A DNA stretch of 64,000 nt, from positions 38,247 through 102,246 of the forward strand of contig NZ_LXES01000018.1 of NCBI RefSeq assembly GCF_001654845.1, in the 5' to 3' direction. The position numbers and the translations under genes are program-made. A model generated the notes under the pieces. The model had not been told where the DNA came from. It saw nothing but the letters and a program-made list of their open reading frames with translations, and did not search any database. Of the stretch, positions 61,596-64,000 are shown one piece after another; position 1 is the first letter of the stretch, and the number at the start of each line of letters is the position of its first letter. Source of the stretch: Enterobacter soli ATCC BAA-2102 (lineage in GTDB: Bacteria; Pseudomonadota; Gammaproteobacteria; Enterobacterales; Enterobacteriaceae).

Positions 61596-63914
61596 ATGAA
61601 AATCAGTGATGGAAACTGGCTCATTCAACCGGGCCTGAATGTCACTTACCCGGTGCAGGTATTCGATGTGGAACAGCAGGGCAACGACCTGGTGGTCTAC
61701 GTTGCGCCGCGCGATGTGCGCGAGCGCACCTGGCAGCTCGATACCCTGATGTTTACGGTTCGTCTGTTCGCACCGCAGGAAGGGATTGTCGGGGTGCGCA
61801 TTGAGCACTTCCAGGGGGCGCTGGATAACGGCCCGCATTATCCGCTGAACGTACTGAAAGACGTAAAGGTAGAGATTGAAAACAATGCGGAATTTGCCGA
61901 GCTGAAAAGCGGTAACCTCAGCGTGCGTGTCACTAAGGGGGAGTTCTGGGCGCTGGATTTCCTGCGCAATGGCCAGCGTATTACCGGCAGCCAGCTGAAA
62001 AACAACGGCTACGTGCAGGACAGCAACACCGATCGCAACTATCTCTTCGAACGTCTGGATCTGGGCGTGGGCGAAACGGTCTACGGGCTGGGCGAGCGCT
62101 TTACCGCGCTGGTGCGCAACGGCCAGACGGTCGAAACCTGGAACCGCGACGGCGGCACCAGTACTGAACAATCGTATAAAAATATCCCGTTCTATCTCAC
62201 TAACCGCGGCTACGGCGTGCTGGTGAATCACCCGGAGAACGTCTCGTTTGAAATCGGCTCTGAGAAAGTCTCCAAAGTGCAGTTCAGCGTTGAAGGCGAG
62301 CATCTGGAATATTTCGTGATCGACGGCCCGACGCCGAAAGCGGTATTAAACCGCTATACGCAGTTCACCGGGCGTCCGGCGCTGCCGCCGGCATGGTCTT
62401 TCGGCCTGTGGCTGACCACCTCGTTCACCACCAACTATGACGAAGCCACGGTAAACAGCTTTATCGACGGTATGGCTGAGCGCGACCTGCCGCTGCACGT
62501 TTTCCACTTCGACTGCTTCTGGATGAAAGCCTTCCAGTGGTGTGATTTCGAGTGGGATCCGGTAACCTTCCCGGACCCGAAAGGGATGATCCGCCGCCTG
62601 AAAGAAAAAGGGCTAAAAGTCTGCGTGTGGATCAACCCGTACATTGGCCAGAAATCGCCGGTGTTTAACGAACTGAAAGAGAAAGGTTATCTGCTTAAGC
62701 GCCCGGATGGCTCTGTATGGCAGTGGGACAAATGGCAGCCAGGCCTGGCGATTTATGACTTCACCAACCCGGAAGCCTGCAAATGGTACGCCGACAAGCT
62801 GAAAGGCCTGGTGGATATTGGCGTGGATTGCTTCAAAACCGATTTCGGCGAACGTATCCCGACCGATGTGCAGTGGTTCGATGGCTCGGATCCGCAGAAA
62901 ATGCACAACCATTACGCCTATATCTATAACGAACTGGTGTGGAACGTACTGAAAGAAACCGTTGGCGAAGAAGAGGCAGTGCTGTTTGCCCGTTCCGCTT
63001 CTGTAGGGGCGCAACAGTTCCCGGTGCACTGGGGCGGCGATTGCTACGCCAACTATGAATCGATGGCAGAAAGCCTGCGCGGTGGGTTGTCGATTGGCCT
63101 GTCTGGCTTTGGCTTCTGGAGCCACGATATTGGCGGGTTCGAAAATACGGCCCCGGCGCATGTCTACAAACGCTGGTGCGCGTTCGGGCTGTTCTCCAGC
63201 CATAGCCGCCTGCATGGCAGCAAATCCTACCGTGTGCCGTGGGCGTACGATGACGAGTCCTGCGACGTGGTGCGCCACTTCACCCAGCTGAAATGCCAGT
63301 TGATGCCGTATTTGTATCGTCAGGCTGCGCTGGCGCGTGAGCTGGGCACCCCGATGCTGCGGGCGATGATGCTGGAATTCCCGGACGATCCGGCGTGTGA
63401 TTATCTCGACCGCCAGTACATGCTCGGTGATTCCATGATGGTTGCGCCGGTGTTCTCCGAAGCGGGTGATGTGCAGTTTTATCTGCCGGAAGGACGCTGG
63501 ACACACCTGTGGCACAACGATGAAATCCAGGGCAGCCGCTGGCATAAACAGCAGCACGACTTCCGCAGCCTGCCGGTGTATGTGCGCGATAACACCCTGC
63601 TGGCGCTGGGTAACAACAACCAGAAGCCAGACTACGCGTGGAACGAGGGCACTGCCTTCCAGCTGTTTAACCTGGGCGATGGCGCAACGGCTGTCAGCGA
63701 AGTGCCTGCGGCAAATGGCTCGGTGGTGTTTACGCTGAAGGCCACACGCAGCGGCGGCACGGTGACCATCAAAGGTGAAGGTGAGGCGCGAAACTGGTCC
63801 GTCTGCCTGCGTAACGTGCAGCAGGTGAGCGGCGTGAAGGGCGGTTCACATGCGGGTAGCGAGTGGGGCGTGGTGGTAAAAGCCGAGGGGAATGAGGTGG
63901 TGGTTAACCTTTAA
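61596..63914 (+). CDS. yicI: Alpha-xylosidase YicI (GH31)
   Basis: This 772-aa GH31 enzyme has the same length as E. coli YicI. The catalytic nucleophile lies in [14 protein letters not shown]; the acid/base is expected in the region of [19 protein letters not shown]. It hydrolyses alpha-xylosyl linkages such as isoprimeverose and acts in the cytoplasm on substrate imported by YicJ. The gene is complete in the window. Confidence 0.96.
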   Translation: MKISDGNWLIQPGLNVTYPVQVFDVEQQGNDLVVYVAPRDVRERTWQLDTLMFTVRLFAPQEGIVGVRIEHFQGALDNGPHYPLNVLKDVKVEIENNAEFAELKSGNLSVRVTKGEFWALDFLRNGQRITGSQLKNNGYVQDSNTDRNYLFERLDLGVGETVYGLGERFTALVRNGQTVETWNRDGGTSTEQSYKNIPFYLTNRGYGVLVNHPENVSFEIGSEKVSKVQFSVEGEHLEYFVIDGPTPKAVLNRYTQFTGRPALPPAWSFGLWLTTSFTTNYDEATVNSFIDGMAERDLPLHVFHFDCFWMKAFQWCDFEWDPVTFPDPKGMIRRLKEKGLKVCVWINPYIGQKSPVFNELKEKGYLLKRPDGSVWQWDKWQPGLAIYDFTNPEACKWYADKLKGLVDIGVDCFKTDFGERIPTDVQWFDGSDPQKMHNHYAYIYNELVWNVLKETVGEEEAVLFARSASVGAQQFPVHWGGDCYANYESMAESLRGGLSIGLSGFGFWSHDIGGFENTAPAHVYKRWCAFGLFSSHSRLHGSKSYRVPWAYDDESCDVVRHFTQLKCQLMPYLYRQAALARELGTPMLRAMMLEFPDDPACDYLDRQYMLGDSMMVAPVFSEAGDVQFYLPEGRWTHLWHNDEIQGSRWHKQQHDFRSLPVYVRDNTLLALGNNNQKPDYAWNEGTAFQLFNLGDGATAVSEVPAANGSVVFTLKATRSGGTVTIKGEGEARNWSVCLRNVQQVSGVKGGSHAGSEWGVVVKAEGNEVVVNL

Positions 63915-64000
63915 TTCCCCTCACCCTGACCCTCTCCCCAAAGGGGCGAGGGAAGGGTTTGCACCCTCTCCCTTTCAGGGAGAGGGCTGGGGTGAGGGTG
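63914..64000. repeat. CCCTCTCCC interspersed repeat downstream of yicI (continues past the window)
   Basis: CCCCTCACCCTGACCCTCTC is followed by an inverted part, CACCCTCTCCC, then GGGAGAGGG and GGGTGAGGG. It belongs to the same palindrome family as those at 25437, 26440 and 54288. It may end yicJI transcription. Confidence 0.75.

Overview
The window looks like a chromosomal segment of an Enterobacter-type enterobacterium. Coding density is high, the backbone is GC-rich, and a long gene order is shared with Escherichia coli and Salmonella: emrD, tisB/istR, ivbL-ilvBN, uhpABCT, yicN, nepI, yicL, yicS, nlpA, selC, yicJI. The genus is inferred from gene content and was not tested by a search.

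Layout. 1-2640: emrD (partial), a DMT exporter, a GNAT enzyme and the SOS-controlled tisB/istR-1 toxin-antitoxin locus. 2638-6859: a T6SS-type phospholipase effector (Tle1/DUF2235) with three DUF3304 lipoprotein copies that look like its immunity genes, one of them broken by a single nonsense codon. 7146-9381: the attenuated ivbL-ilvBN operon. 9404-14407: the uhpABC/uhpT hexose-phosphate system. 14424-18707: an MBL enzyme, a LysR regulator, yicN, an SRPBCC protein and nepI. 18753-25425: the 2-aminoethylphosphonate locus, phnWX divergent from phnR and phnSTUV, with PhnR-type operators. 25465-32642: yicL and a LacI-controlled beta-glucoside operon (PTS IIB, IIC, 6-phospho-beta-glucosidase, PTS IIA, porin). 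32702-43425: yicS and three drug-efflux blocks (Bcr-type MFS, a tripartite RND pump with TetR, a DHA2 MFS with TetR). 43543-54816: vapBC, nlpA and a run of accessory metabolic and regulatory genes separated by REP-like and palindromic repeats. 54865-59806: an accessory island next to the 3' end of selC. 59807-63914: selC and the yicJ-yicI alpha-xyloside operon, ending in a repeat.

The most notable element is in the selC island. An AT-rich three-gene operon on the minus strand encodes a small SLATT-like membrane protein and two different reverse transcriptases of 410 and 656 aa, both with intact YVDD sites. Just behind the second RT, the same strand has a short non-coding stretch: a small hairpin, an exposed (AC)4 tract, then a 13-bp terminator hairpin. 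This matches what is known of DRT3 (Drt3a + Drt3b + ncRNA with an AC-repeat template) anti-phage systems, here with a SLATT partner at the head of the operon. The same island carries a SymE-type toxin with a probable SymR antisense RNA, a HicB-like ribbon-helix-helix protein and a decayed XRE antitoxin fragment.
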